In this document: piece by piece, positions 36,993 through 45,585 of the stretch
How the letters are laid out: the number at the start of each line of letters is the position of its first letter
Numbering within the stretch: position 1 is the stretch's first letter
Assembly: GCF_001812805.1 (NCBI RefSeq)
Contig: NZ_KV810519.1
Location: forward strand, 38,573 to 102,572
Direction: 5' to 3'
Source of the DNA: Corynebacterium sp. HMSC078H07
GTDB taxonomy: Bacteria; Actinomycetota; Actinomycetes; Mycobacteriales; Mycobacteriaceae
DNA: 64,000 nt
Notes under the pieces: model-generated
The model's input: the letters and a program-made list of their open reading frames with translations, nothing else
Told to the model about the DNA's origin: nothing
Databases searched by the model: none
Translations under genes and position numbers: made by a program

Positions 36993-38336
36993 ATGACTCG
37001 ACTTTTTGGAACCGATGGAGTTCGCGGCCTCGCGAACAAGAAGCTCACCCCGATTCTCGCACTGCGCCTGGGCCAGGCTGCGGCGGAAGTGTTTACTTCA
37101 GACCGTGAATCCTATGAGCGCCGCCCGCTCGCGATTATTGGCCGTGACCCTCGCGTATCCGGTGAGATGCTGGATGCGGCGATTGCCTCGGGTTTGGCAT
37201 CGCGTGGCGTCGATGTCGTTCGTGTCGGTGTACTGCCTACTCCGGCCATCGCGTTCCTTACCGATGACTTTGGGGCAGATCTTGGCGTGATGATTTCTGC
37301 TTCCCACAACCCGATGCCGGACAACGGCATTAAGTTCTTCTCCGCCGGTGGCAAGAAGCTGCCAGATGAGGTCGAAGATCGCATCCAGGCTGCCATGGAC
37401 AATCTCAAGGAAGACGGCCCCACGGCGACTAAGATTGGCCGCATTATCTCTGAAGCGCCGGAGGGTCGCGAGCGCTACCTCAAGCACCTTGCTGAGGTGG
37501 TCACCACAGATTTGAGCGGCATCAAGGTTGTCGTGGATACCGCGAATGGTGCAGCCTCCAAGGTGGCGCCGGAAGCATACGCCGCAGCAGGTGCTGAGGT
37601 TATTGCCATCCATAACAAGCCGAATGCTTTCAACATCAACGAAGACTGCGGTTCGACGCACATCGATAAGGCACAGGAGGCCGTCGTGGAGCACGGCGCC
37701 GACTTGGGCTTGGCGCACGACGGTGATGCCGACCGCTGCCTAGCTGTGGATGCTGAGGGCAATGTCGTCGATGGTGACCAGATTATGGCCCTGTTGGCGG
37801 TGGGCATGAAGGAGGAGAATGACCTCCGCTTTAACACGTTGGTCGCTACCGTGATGTCCAACCTCGGTCTCAAGATCGCTATGCAGGAGCAGGGCATTAA
37901 GGTCAAGGAGACCGCTGTGGGTGACCGTTACGTGCTTGAAGAGCTCAACCGCGGCGATTTCTCCTTGGGCGGCGAGCAGTCCGGCCACGTTGTGCTTCCG
38001 GATGATTGCACCACCGGTGATGGAACGCTGACCGGCCTATCCATCATGGCGCGCATGGCCAAATCCGGAAAGTCCCTCAAAGAGTTGGCTTCGGTCATGA
38101 CCGTACTGCCGCAGGTTCTCATCAACGTTCCGGTATCTAATAAAGCTGCGATTCTCGACGCCCCCGAGGTCAAGGAAGCCATCGCTGCTGCGGAGGCGGA
38201 GCTTGGCGATACTGGCCGAGTGCTACTGCGACCATCTGGTACCGAGGAACTTTTCCGCGTCATGGTTGAAGCCGCTGAGGAGGAACAGGCCCGCAAAGTG
38301 GCGGGCAAGCTCGCTGCAGTGGTTTCCGCAGTCTAG
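36993..38336 (+). CDS. glmM: Phosphoglucosamine mutase
   Basis: 447 residues. It converts glucosamine-6-P to glucosamine-1-P for peptidoglycan precursor synthesis. The phosphoserine loop is [11 protein letters not shown] (Ser104), the metal loop is HDGDADRC, and the sugar loop is GGEQSGH. It works with glmS, found 4 kb downstream. Confidence 0.97.
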   Translation: MTRLFGTDGVRGLANKKLTPILALRLGQAAAEVFTSDRESYERRPLAIIGRDPRVSGEMLDAAIASGLASRGVDVVRVGVLPTPAIAFLTDDFGADLGVMISASHNPMPDNGIKFFSAGGKKLPDEVEDRIQAAMDNLKEDGPTATKIGRIISEAPEGRERYLKHLAEVVTTDLSGIKVVVDTANGAASKVAPEAYAAAGAEVIAIHNKPNAFNINEDCGSTHIDKAQEAVVEHGADLGLAHDGDADRCLAVDAEGNVVDGDQIMALLAVGMKEENDLRFNTLVATVMSNLGLKIAMQEQGIKVKETAVGDRYVLEELNRGDFSLGGEQSGHVVLPDDCTTGDGTLTGLSIMARMAKSGKSLKELASVMTVLPQVLINVPVSNKAAILDAPEVKEAIAAAEAELGDTGRVLLRPSGTEELFRVMVEAAEEEQARKVAGKLAAVVSAV

Positions 38337-38355
38337 TTCGCTTCACTCAATTGCG

Positions 38356-38384
38356 ACCCCGGGCCATGCGGCCTGGGGTTTTGT
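38356..38384 (+). terminator. Intrinsic terminator after glmM
   Basis: accccgggcc / ggcctggggt (38356-38365 and 38370-38379), one G-T pair, then tttgtgtttt. It shows that the downstream cassette has its own promoter. Confidence 0.85.
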
Positions 38385-38400
38385 GTTTTGTGGGTGGTGG

Positions 38401-38433
38401 GGGAACCGAGGGGAGGCTTTCTCAGTCCAATAA
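38401..38433 (+). promoter_or_regulatory. Putative ECF-type promoter of the EspC-like cassette (shared motif, copy 2)
   Basis: GGGAACCGA (38401-38409), 13 bases, CAGTCCAATAA (38423-38433), the same as upstream of esxB at 30553. It begins just after the glmM terminator and 45 bases before the ATG at 38479, as expected for a promoter. Confidence 0.65.
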
Positions 38434-38478
38434 GGGCAGGAAAAACTGTTCGTTGTGGACGAGAAGGAGGGCGCGTTT

Positions 38479-38790
38479 ATGCCCGACGTATTTTTTGATG
38501 AGGATGAAGCTACGCAGCTTCTGAGTACCGTTATTGGCCAAACCGCCATGCAGAGTGATGCCCACCGGAGTGATGTACCTGTTTATCCGCAGGCGTCTGC
38601 GGGCAGGGACTTTGGCGGACACGGGGCTCAGATCCAAGCCCTCCTCAACCGGTTGCATGAGCGCGGCGCGTGGCGTTTGAACAATATGTCTGCGACGGCT
38701 GATGCTGCCCGGGCACAGCTGCACGCCTTCGGCGATGTAGATCGTGGCCTGGCTGGCCACCTAGGCGCGCAGACCTCGGGGGTGAACTAG
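38479..38790 (+). CDS. Small helical EspC-like protein, probable type VII secretion partner
   Basis: 103 residues, mostly helical. The second half (FGGHGAQIQALLNRLHERGA, then NMSATADAARAQLHAFGDVD) has the pattern of EspC/WXG100-like ESX-associated proteins: amphipathic helices with a final D-x-x-x-A segment. The ATG at 38479 is preceded by aaggagg at 8 bases. Position after glmM and length match Rv3440c of M. tuberculosis. The stop overlaps the start of the next gene (TAGTG), so the two are made together. The assignment rests on pattern and context. Confidence 0.65.
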   Translation: MPDVFFDEDEATQLLSTVIGQTAMQSDAHRSDVPVYPQASAGRDFGGHGAQIQALLNRLHERGAWRLNNMSATADAARAQLHAFGDVDRGLAGHLGAQTSGVN

Positions 38791-40472
38791 TGTCCACAAT
38801 GGCGAAGTCCCTGTTGGGGGACTATTCACAAGCAGTGTCTCAGTTCCAGGCCGCGAGCATGGGCAGTTACGCCGGCCCCAGAACACCAATTGGGCTGTTA
38901 GGGGATATGGTCGGCTCGGTCGATGGAATCAACACCGAGGACCTTGTTTCCAGCACTGCCTCCGCAATGGGAGCCCGCCGCCCAGATGGCGGTGGTAGGG
39001 GGCTGAAGGAATTCCTCCTCGGAACCGTTCTGTCGTTGGCTGGGGGTGCGATTATGGAGCATCTACGCGGCGTTCAGGATGACTTTGAAGAGGAACGCCG
39101 CGAGGCCGATGACCTTGTAGAGTCCGCGCAGCAATGCTCGGATGCTATTGAGGATGTTGTCGATGTCTCCGACTCCGCTTTGGTGGAGCTCATCTCTGCA
39201 GTCATTCCGCTGCTCAACATCCTGACAATGCTGCTGCAGCGTCACCCGTTGGGCAAACTCATTGCGCCTGGGATTTCATCGATTGGCAGCGACCTCATTG
39301 AACACACAAATGACACGATCACGCAGACCTGTCGTGACCGCGACACCGCTATAGAGAACTGCTATTGCGAGTTTGAAAGGCGCTGCAGTGAGGTGTGTGA
39401 GCGCGAGCTTCCCGAAACACCTCCAAACCCCGAGTGCGGCCGCGAGGAGGAAAAGCAGGAGTGCCCGCAGCCAGCCCCTGAATCATGTGAGCCAACCGCG
39501 CCAGCCACGCCGACTGCGCCTGCTCAGCCTGCTGCGCCATCTGCTCCGTCGAGCCCACCTGCCCCAAGCGAACCCTCGGAGTCTGAACCGACTCCGAAAC
39601 CGCAGCCGCCTGCTAAGCCCGAAGCCCCACAGCAGCCAGCCCCAGAAAAGGACTCCGATCCACAGACAGAGCCCCAGCAGGTGTCCGAGCCGTGCCCACC
39701 GGAGACCACCCCACAGAGCGTAGTCACGCCGAAGCCAGAGGAGAAGATTCCAGAACCAGTACGAGAGCCTGAGCCTGATTCAGCTGAGGACACCGTGAAA
39801 CCTTGTGGTTGCCAGGAGGATCAGGAAGAGAAGGACGCTCACTCTTGTGGCTGCGACAAGAGTGAAAAGAGTGAGGAGGAGCAGGACTGCACTACCACGC
39901 CAGCAGATGCGGGAACACCAATTCCGGTAGAGGAGGTTCCTTCGGAGGAATTGATACCTTCAGAACAGCCAGTAGAACCCGAGCAGTCAGAGGATGTTGA
40001 CACGGTAGAAGAGGACATCGAGGACTGCGAAGACTCGGAAGAGGCTGCCGATGAAGAGGAATGCACTCCTGAACAATCATGCAGTGGTGTTTTGGGAATC
40101 CTTGGCGTGGGCATTGCTCTGGTGGGGCTGGGGCTTCTGGCTGATGCCGCAAAGGATTTCTTTGAGAACTTGCCTGAACCGGAGTTTGAGCCGGAACCCG
40201 CACCAGAGCCTGAGCCGGCGCCTACGCCCGAACCCGAGCCGGCGCCTCCTAGTGATGATGGCGTGATCGCCCCACCACCGGAACTCAATACCGTGCCGGA
40301 ACCGACTCCGCCGCCGGAGAAAATCGCACATGTACAGGCGGCTGAGGCTCCCGCGCCCGCCGCCCCGGACCCAGAACCAAATACAGCTTCGCCCATTGAA
40401 CAGCATGATGTTCACGATGCACCAAGTTCAGAACCTCCATCCGTACACGCACGAAAGGCAGGGCAGTGGTAA
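38790..40472 (+). CDS. Large Pro/Glu/Cys-rich membrane protein, candidate ESX substrate or partner
   Basis: 560 residues. The helical N-terminal third contains two hydrophobic stretches (about 73-88 and 130-150) and CYCEFERRCSEVCERE. The middle (~205-430) is Pro/Glu/Ser-rich, low-complexity and rich in Cys pairs (PCGCQEDQ, HSCGCDKS). A transmembrane segment (~432-450, GVLGILGVGIALVGLGLLA) is followed by a PEPEPAP repeat tail. It occupies the position of the Ala/Pro-rich Rv3439c of M. tuberculosis. The many cysteines suggest disulfides or metal binding outside the membrane. Function unknown. Confidence 0.7.
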   Translation: MSTMAKSLLGDYSQAVSQFQAASMGSYAGPRTPIGLLGDMVGSVDGINTEDLVSSTASAMGARRPDGGGRGLKEFLLGTVLSLAGGAIMEHLRGVQDDFEEERREADDLVESAQQCSDAIEDVVDVSDSALVELISAVIPLLNILTMLLQRHPLGKLIAPGISSIGSDLIEHTNDTITQTCRDRDTAIENCYCEFERRCSEVCERELPETPPNPECGREEEKQECPQPAPESCEPTAPATPTAPAQPAAPSAPSSPPAPSEPSESEPTPKPQPPAKPEAPQQPAPEKDSDPQTEPQQVSEPCPPETTPQSVVTPKPEEKIPEPVREPEPDSAEDTVKPCGCQEDQEEKDAHSCGCDKSEKSEEEQDCTTTPADAGTPIPVEEVPSEELIPSEQPVEPEQSEDVDTVEEDIEDCEDSEEAADEEECTPEQSCSGVLGILGVGIALVGLGLLADAAKDFFENLPEPEFEPEPAPEPEPAPTPEPEPAPPSDDGVIAPPPELNTVPEPTPPPEKIAHVQAAEAPAPAAPDPEPNTASPIEQHDVHDAPSSEPPSVHARKAGQW

Positions 40473-40729
40473 TGCCGCATAACGATTTTGATGAATTCGC
40501 CCGCGGGTTCCGTGAGCGCACCGCAGCTCGGTTATTGGAGTTTGAAAAGGTGATGGCCAAAGCACAGGAAGACCTAGAAAAGTCTGCGCAGCGCGCTACC
40601 CAAGCCCAAACGCACCCAGAAAGACAGGGACGAAGTCCAGCTTCTAGAGGCGTTATGCATGGACAAAGCCAGGGACAGGGCCAGAACCGCCCGCGTGGTC
40701 AAGTGCAATCGGTGCTCAGGCGCAGCTGA
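40472..40729 (+). CDS. Small YbaB/EspL-like protein
   Basis: 85 residues. An amphipathic helix (FARGFRERTAARLLEFEKVM) and an Ala/Gln-rich helix are followed by a Gly/Gln/Arg tail. The arrangement recalls YbaB-fold EspL proteins of ESX loci, but the chain is short and the match is only by pattern. ATG 40472 overlaps the upstream TAA (TAATG), making a three-gene coupled unit. Confidence 0.55.
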   Translation: MPHNDFDEFARGFRERTAARLLEFEKVMAKAQEDLEKSAQRATQAQTHPERQGRSPASRGVMHGQSQGQGQNRPRGQVQSVLRRS

Positions 40730-40763
40730 TGCAGCAGCGAGAAACAAGTCTGGTTCCTCGTAG

Positions 40764-40781
40764 TCACAGGTGATACTGTGA
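40764..40781. promoter_or_regulatory. Perfect 6-6-6 inverted repeat TCACAG/CTGTGA
   Basis: tcacag-gtgata-ctgtga at 40764-40781, 46 bases before the ATG at 40828. It could be an operator; it is not the GlxR consensus (TGTGA-N6-TCACA). Confidence 0.35.
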
Positions 40782-40827
40782 GGTGGCTGACTACTGCACG
40801 TATCAACCAGGGTGAGGAGAATGCCGC

Positions 40828-41046
40828 ATGACAGTGCCTTGGCTTTATGACGTCCTGTGGGGCGTTCTTCCCATGCTTTACCTCTTGGTGGCTTTTGTTG
40901 TGCTTGGCATTGAGATTAAATACGACAGAGATATGGCGCACATAAAGCTGTGGGCGGCCGCTCAGTTGATTCTGCCGGGCATTGCACTTATTGCCTGGTA
41001 CTTTCTTGAAGTCCCTAAGCTAAAAAGACTAAAGCAGGACGGATAA
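40828..41046 (+). CDS. Small membrane protein (two TM helices)
   Basis: 72 residues with helices at ~5-26 and ~42-60. The pattern (VLPMLYLLVAFVVLGIEIKY) resembles the PLDc_N-type anchor proteins but lacks further domains. gaggag precedes the ATG. The terminator hairpin overlaps its last five codons. Confidence 0.7.
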   Translation: MTVPWLYDVLWGVLPMLYLLVAFVVLGIEIKYDRDMAHIKLWAAAQLILPGIALIAWYFLEVPKLKRLKQDG

Positions 41047-41062
41047 CTGACCGTCCTGCTTT
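41031..41062. terminator. Perfect 12-bp bidirectional terminator hairpin
   Basis: aaagcaggacgg / ccgtcctgcttt (41031-41042 and 41051-41062), A-run on one side and T-run on the other. The stop codon of the 40828 gene lies in the loop. It serves both converging genes. Confidence 0.85.
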
Positions 41063-41110
41063 AGCTGAAGGAAGAGTTGCGCCTTGCGGCGCCTTCTAGT
41101 TGAAACGCAT

Positions 41111-41941
41111 TTAGTCGCGTTCGAAGCCGGCGCGCTTGGCCAAAGCCTCGCCGGTAAAGCTTTCCACGCCCTTAGCGGAAGCGTCGGCAGCCGCGAAAGC
41201 GTCGTACTTGGACTCACCCGCTAGCTCGCTAAGAAGGAACCCGGTGACGAGACCGCGGGCGGTCTCCACCGCAGAGCCCTGGAAAAAGCCGGAGCCAAGC
41301 GCGAGCTTGAAGAACTTATCTTCGCTGAAACCAGACTGCGTGCCCTTAGCAATCTCACGGTAGGCCACCGGTCCGCCCCAAGCATTTGCTAGCTTGGCGG
41401 GGTTACCTGCGCGGAAGATGTCATCCTGGCCCGCGCCGATAATAAGACCACGTGCCTTCACAGTGGGGGCGGCCTTGACCGCGGACGGTGACGTGTCAGC
41501 CGGGTAGAGGGCCGCTACTGCACGGACCTTGGGGTTATCCACGGCTGCGAGTGCGGCCACGCCGCCGCCCATACCGTGGCCGACGACGCCCAACTTGGAG
41601 GCGGACACCGAAATCTTGCCCGCACCCAGTTTCACGCCGGTGGCAATCTGCAGGGCAGATTCGACGTCGGCAACGAGGTTGCGGTGCTTGGCAAAAGCAC
41701 CGGTTTCCGTATCGGGAGCAACAACGACGATGCCCCAGCTAGCAAGGTGGCGCAACGTAGCGTGGTAATCCTTGATGCTCTTCGTCCAATCGTGGGCAAA
41801 GGCTACAGCAGGCAGGCCTTTTCCTTCAGACGGGGTGTACACCTTGCCCTCAATTCCTGCATAAGACAGGTCACCAACGAGGACGCGGTGCGGGCCGCGC
41901 TTGGACAACGTACCGAGATGCTTCTTCAAATTCGCAGACAC
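41111..41941 (-). CDS. Dienelactone hydrolase-like protein without the nucleophile serine
   Basis: 276 residues with an alpha/beta hydrolase fold (PAVAFAHDWTKSIKDYHATL, IVVVAPDTETG). The nucleophile elbow reads GHGMGG, where active relatives have GHSMGG: codon 123 is GGT (Gly) in place of Ser. It may therefore be non-catalytic or use another residue. Position between the Rv3439c-like gene and glmS corresponds to Rv3438. GTG at 41941 fits a leaderless promoter (TATTCT 7 bases upstream). Confidence 0.82.
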   Translation of the reverse strand: MSANLKKHLGTLSKRGPHRVLVGDLSYAGIEGKVYTPSEGKGLPAVAFAHDWTKSIKDYHATLRHLASWGIVVVAPDTETGAFAKHRNLVADVESALQIATGVKLGAGKISVSASKLGVVGHGMGGGVAALAAVDNPKVRAVAALYPADTSPSAVKAAPTVKARGLIIGAGQDDIFRAGNPAKLANAWGGPVAYREIAKGTQSGFSEDKFFKLALGSGFFQGSAVETARGLVTGFLLSELAGESKYDAFAAADASAKGVESFTGEALAKRAGFERD

Positions 41942-41948
41942 GCTTTAC

Positions 41949-41954
41949 AGAATA
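41949..41954 (-). promoter_or_regulatory. -10 box TATTCT, leaderless promoter of the hydrolase-like gene
   Basis: Minus-strand TATTCT, 7 bases, then GTG at 41941. Confidence 0.55.
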
Positions 41955-42079
41955 GAGGAAAGACTGCCCGCACAGGTGGAATAGGCCGTAGGGAGGGGGA
42001 GTAGAAAGCGATTCTGCAAAGGTCAGGCCCGCGGCAGAAAACTGCCCCTCCCAGACCGTCAACATGGTGATACGTGCTG

Positions 42080-42085
42080 TAAAAT
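42080..42085 (+). promoter_or_regulatory. -10 box TAAAAT, leaderless promoter of glmS
   Basis: TAAAAT, 8 bases, then ATG at 42094. This confirms the MCGIVGYVG start over the longer frame from 42064. Confidence 0.6.
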
Positions 42086-42093
42086 CCAGTTTC

Positions 42094-43965
42094 ATGTGTG
42101 GAATTGTTGGATATGTAGGCCATAACACTGATGGTCGTGACTACTATGCCCAAGACGTCGTGCTGGAAGGCCTGCGCCGACTCGAATACCGCGGGTATGA
42201 CTCCGCGGGCGTTGCCATGTACGCCGATGGTGGCATCGGCTGGCGCAAGAAAGCCGGTAAGGTAGCGGCGCTCGAAGCCGAAATCGAAGCCCGCCCGCTC
42301 AAGGACTCGGTCCTGGGCATTGGACACACCCGTTGGGCCACCCACGGCGGACCGACGGACCTCAACGCCCACCCGCACGTGGTGGATGGCGGCAAGCTCG
42401 CCGTCGTACACAACGGCATTATCGAGAACTTCGCCGAGCTGAAGCACGAGCTGGAGGCCAAGGGCCACAACTTCGTGTCCGAAACTGATACCGAGGTCGC
42501 CGCCACTTTATTGGGGGACGTCTTCCACAACGAGGCCGGTGAGAACCTCACCAAGGCGATGCAGCTGACCTGTGCTCGCCTTGAAGGCGCGTTTACCCTC
42601 CTCGCCATTCACTCTGACCAGGCTGACCGCATTGTGGCAGCGCGTCGTGACTCGCCGCTGGTTATCGGCCTGGGTGAGGGCGAGAACTTCCTGGGGTCGG
42701 ATGTTTCTGGCTTCATCGACTACACCAAGTCCGCCGTGGAAATGGACAATGACCAGGTCGTGACCATTACCGCGGACGAGATTGAAATCACTGACTACGA
42801 CGGCAAGCCTGCACAGGGCAAGCCTTTTGAAATCAAGTGGGACGCCGCAGCTGCTGAGAAGGGCGGCTACAACTCCTTCATGGAGAAGGAAATCCACGAC
42901 CAGCCTGCTGCTGTGCGCGATACGCTGCTGGGCCGTCTGGATGAGAACGGCAACCTGGTACTCGACGAAGTCCGTATCGATGAGTCGGTGCTCAAGTCCA
43001 TCGACAAGATCATCGTCATTGCCTGCGGTACCGCCGCGTACGCCGGTCACGTTGCGCGCTACGCCATCGAGCACTGGTGCCGCATTCCGTGTGAGGTCGA
43101 GCTTGCTCACGAGTTCCGTTACCGCGACCCCATCGTGAACGAAAAGACCCTCGTTGTGGCCCTGTCGCAGTCGGGCGAAACCATGGATACCCTTATGGCC
43201 GTGCGCCATGCCCGCCAGCAGGGAGCCAAGGTGATTGCCATCTGCAATACCCAGGGTTCCTCCATCCCGCGCGAGTCCGATGCCGCACTGTATACCCACG
43301 CCGGCCCGGAGATCGCCGTGGCGTCCACCAAGGCCTTCCTGGCACAGATCACCGCAACCTACCTGCTGGGCCTATACCTGGCGCGCCTGCGCGGCAACAT
43401 GTTCTCCGACGAGGTCACCGCGGTACTCAACGAGCTCCGCGCCATGCCGGACAAGGTCGAGGCGGTCATCGAGAATGAGGGGCAGGTCTACGATCTGGCC
43501 AACGCCATGGAGAACGCGAAGTCGGTACTTTTCCTGGGCCGCCACGTCGGCTTCCCGGTGGCACTTGAAGGTGCGCTGAAGCTCAAGGAGATTGCGTACC
43601 TCCACGCAGAGGGCTTTGCTGCCGGCGAGCTTAAGCACGGCCCGATTGCCCTCATTGAGGAAGGCCAGCCGGTCTTCGTTATCGTTCCGTCCCCACGCGG
43701 TCGTGATTCCCTGCACTCCAAGGTGGTCTCCAACATCCAGGAGATCCGCGCCCGTGGTGCCATCACCATCGTGATTGCGGAGGAAGGCGACGAAGCCGTC
43801 GAGGCCTACGCCAACCACATCATTCGTATCCCGCAGGCGCCGACGCTCATGCAGCCCCTGCTCGCTACCGTCCCGCTGCAGATTTTTGCCTGCGGTGTGG
43901 CCACCGCCAAGGGCTACGACGTCGACCAGCCGCGTAACCTAGCGAAGTCCGTCACCGTGGAATAA
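42094..43965 (+). CDS. glmS: Glutamine-fructose-6-phosphate aminotransferase
   Basis: 623 residues. The N-terminal glutaminase domain has the nucleophile Cys2 (MCGIVGYVG, exposed after Met removal), HTRWATHGGP and NGIIEN. Two SIS sugar-isomerase domains follow (SQSGETMDTL, ending KSVTVE). It makes glucosamine-6-P, which feeds GlmM. No glmS ribozyme is expected or seen in this short leader. Confidence 0.97.
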   Translation: MCGIVGYVGHNTDGRDYYAQDVVLEGLRRLEYRGYDSAGVAMYADGGIGWRKKAGKVAALEAEIEARPLKDSVLGIGHTRWATHGGPTDLNAHPHVVDGGKLAVVHNGIIENFAELKHELEAKGHNFVSETDTEVAATLLGDVFHNEAGENLTKAMQLTCARLEGAFTLLAIHSDQADRIVAARRDSPLVIGLGEGENFLGSDVSGFIDYTKSAVEMDNDQVVTITADEIEITDYDGKPAQGKPFEIKWDAAAAEKGGYNSFMEKEIHDQPAAVRDTLLGRLDENGNLVLDEVRIDESVLKSIDKIIVIACGTAAYAGHVARYAIEHWCRIPCEVELAHEFRYRDPIVNEKTLVVALSQSGETMDTLMAVRHARQQGAKVIAICNTQGSSIPRESDAALYTHAGPEIAVASTKAFLAQITATYLLGLYLARLRGNMFSDEVTAVLNELRAMPDKVEAVIENEGQVYDLANAMENAKSVLFLGRHVGFPVALEGALKLKEIAYLHAEGFAAGELKHGPIALIEEGQPVFVIVPSPRGRDSLHSKVVSNIQEIRARGAITIVIAEEGDEAVEAYANHIIRIPQAPTLMQPLLATVPLQIFACGVATAKGYDVDQPRNLAKSVTVE

Positions 43966-43980
43966 ATCCACACTCCCCAT

Positions 43981-44016
43981 CGAGCGGGCAGCGAGTCTAA
44001 GGCTCCTGCCCGCTCG
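43981..44016 (+). terminator. Strong hairpin between glmS and alr
   Basis: Perfect 11-bp stem cgagcgggcag / ctgcccgctcg (43981-43991 and 44006-44016). There is no T-run, so termination may be partial. A possible alr -10 (CACAAT, 44020-44025) lies directly after, 7 bases before the ATG. Confidence 0.55.
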
Positions 44017-44032
44017 TGGCACAATAAGGGAC

Positions 44033-45130
44033 ATGCTGAAAACCACCGTCGACCTCGATGCCATTGCCCATAATGTCGCCTACATGAAGGACGTGGCGGC
44101 CCCAGCCCGCCTCATGTGCGTGGTGAAAGCGGACGCCTATGGCCACGGCAACGAGCGTGTCGCTCCCGTCATGGAAGCAGCAGGTGCAGATTCCTTCGGC
44201 GTAGCCACGCTGGAGGAGGCGGTGGCATTGCGTGGCGTTATCCCAAAGACCCCCATCGCAGCGTGGCTGTGGGATCCGAAGGAGGACCTCACGCCGGCGT
44301 TGGATGCGGGCATTCAGATCGGTATCCCGTCTCTCGAGCACGCCCGTGCGCTGATTGCCACTGGGCGCCGCGCCGAGGTCTTCGTGTTGGTGGAGACGGG
44401 GATGCACCGATTGGGCGTCGACAAGCAGCAGTGGGAAGAGACGTTCGCACTGCTTCGCGACGTCCCCACCCTCACCGTCCACGGCCTCATGTCCCACTTT
44501 GCGTGCGCAGACGAGCCGGCGCATCCGCACAATGACCACCAAGAGGCAGAATTCCGGGAAGCTCTGGCCTGTGCCCGTGGCGTAGGCCTCGAATGCCCAG
44601 TGAACCACCTGGCTAACTCCCCGGCGGTACTTACGCGTCCTTCCGCACGTTTTGACCAAGCGCGCGTCGGCGTGGCTTTGTATGGCCTAGAACCCGTTGC
44701 TGGGCGCGACCATGGACTTAAACCAGCAATGACGTGGGAAAGCTCCGTGGTGGCGGTGAAGCCGATTTCGGAGGGAGAATCCACAAGCTACGGGCTGACG
44801 TGGACCGCCGATAGCGACCGCCAGCTCGCCACCGTGGCGGTAGGCTACGCCGATGGTCTGCCGCGAGCCTTTCAGGGAGCGCTCAAGGTAGGCCTCGGCG
44901 GCGAGCTTTACCCGCAGGTGGGGCGCGTGTGTATGGACCAGATCATCGTGGACCTCGGCGCCAATGAGCGCGGAGTTACAGCGGGGGATCGTGCCGTCAT
45001 TTTCGGGAGGGGCGGTATGAGTGCAACGGAGCTCGCGGAGGCGACGGGGACGATTAACTATGAAATTGTATGCCGCCCCACCGGGCGCACCGAGCGCTTT
45101 TACCGTGAAGGAGATAACAATGCGAAGTGA
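44033..45130 (+). CDS. alr: Alanine racemase
   Basis: 365 residues. It interconverts L- and D-alanine for peptidoglycan. The PLP lysine is Lys32 in VVKADAYGHG. Other marks are HGLMSHFACADEP, the catalytic tyrosine region VAVGYADGLPR and RVCMDQIIVDLG. It overlaps tsaE by 11 bp. Confidence 0.97.
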   Translation: MLKTTVDLDAIAHNVAYMKDVAAPARLMCVVKADAYGHGNERVAPVMEAAGADSFGVATLEEAVALRGVIPKTPIAAWLWDPKEDLTPALDAGIQIGIPSLEHARALIATGRRAEVFVLVETGMHRLGVDKQQWEETFALLRDVPTLTVHGLMSHFACADEPAHPHNDHQEAEFREALACARGVGLECPVNHLANSPAVLTRPSARFDQARVGVALYGLEPVAGRDHGLKPAMTWESSVVAVKPISEGESTSYGLTWTADSDRQLATVAVGYADGLPRAFQGALKVGLGGELYPQVGRVCMDQIIVDLGANERGVTAGDRAVIFGRGGMSATELAEATGTINYEIVCRPTGRTERFYREGDNNAK

Positions 45131-45584
45131 TTTTCCCCACGAGGGCACTCATATCGCCGCTACAGCTGAAGAGACCTACGCACTCGGGGAAAATCTCGGT
45201 GCAGCGCTGGAAGCCGGGGATTTGGTCATTCTAGATGGGCCTCTGGGAGCTGGAAAAACAGCGTTTACCCAGGGGATTGCCAGTGGTATGCAAGTAAAGG
45301 GGAGGGTGACCTCGCCGACATTTGTCATTGCTCGGGAACACCCTTCACTCGTGGGCGGGCCGGCGTTGGTTCACGTCGATGCGTACCGCCTCCTTGACCA
45401 CTCTGATGATCCATTAGGAGAGTTAGACGGTTTAGACTTGGACACCGATATCGACGACGCCGTTGTCGTTGCCGAATGGGGTGGTGGCTTCATGGAGCGT
45501 CTGTCGGATTCCTATCTGTTCGTCTCGATCAATCGTGACGCAGAGGATGATAGCCGTGTTTTTTCGTGGAAATGGGTGAATTAG
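45120..45584 (+). CDS. tsaE: tRNA t6A biosynthesis ATPase TsaE
   Basis: 154 residues with the P-loop GPLGAGKTAFTQG and SPTFVIAREH, and VHVDAYRL. TsaE works with TsaB and TsaD to form threonylcarbamoyl-adenosine at tRNA position 37; all three genes are in this window. The ATG at 45120 has gaaggag upstream. Confidence 0.96.
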   Translation: MRSDFPHEGTHIAATAEETYALGENLGAALEAGDLVILDGPLGAGKTAFTQGIASGMQVKGRVTSPTFVIAREHPSLVGGPALVHVDAYRLLDHSDDPLGELDGLDLDTDIDDAVVVAEWGGGFMERLSDSYLFVSINRDAEDDSRVFSWKWVN

Positions 45585-45585
45585 T

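Noticed and set aside
37007..37020. ggaaccgatggag inside glmM resembling the ECF-type motif
   Set aside because: It is coding sequence for the conserved FGTDGV start of GlmM and lacks the CAGTCCAATAA half.
40764..40781. Inverted repeat considered as a GlxR/CRP site
   Set aside because: The arms are in the opposite order (TCACA...TGTGA) to the GlxR consensus, so it was listed only as an unassigned inverted repeat.
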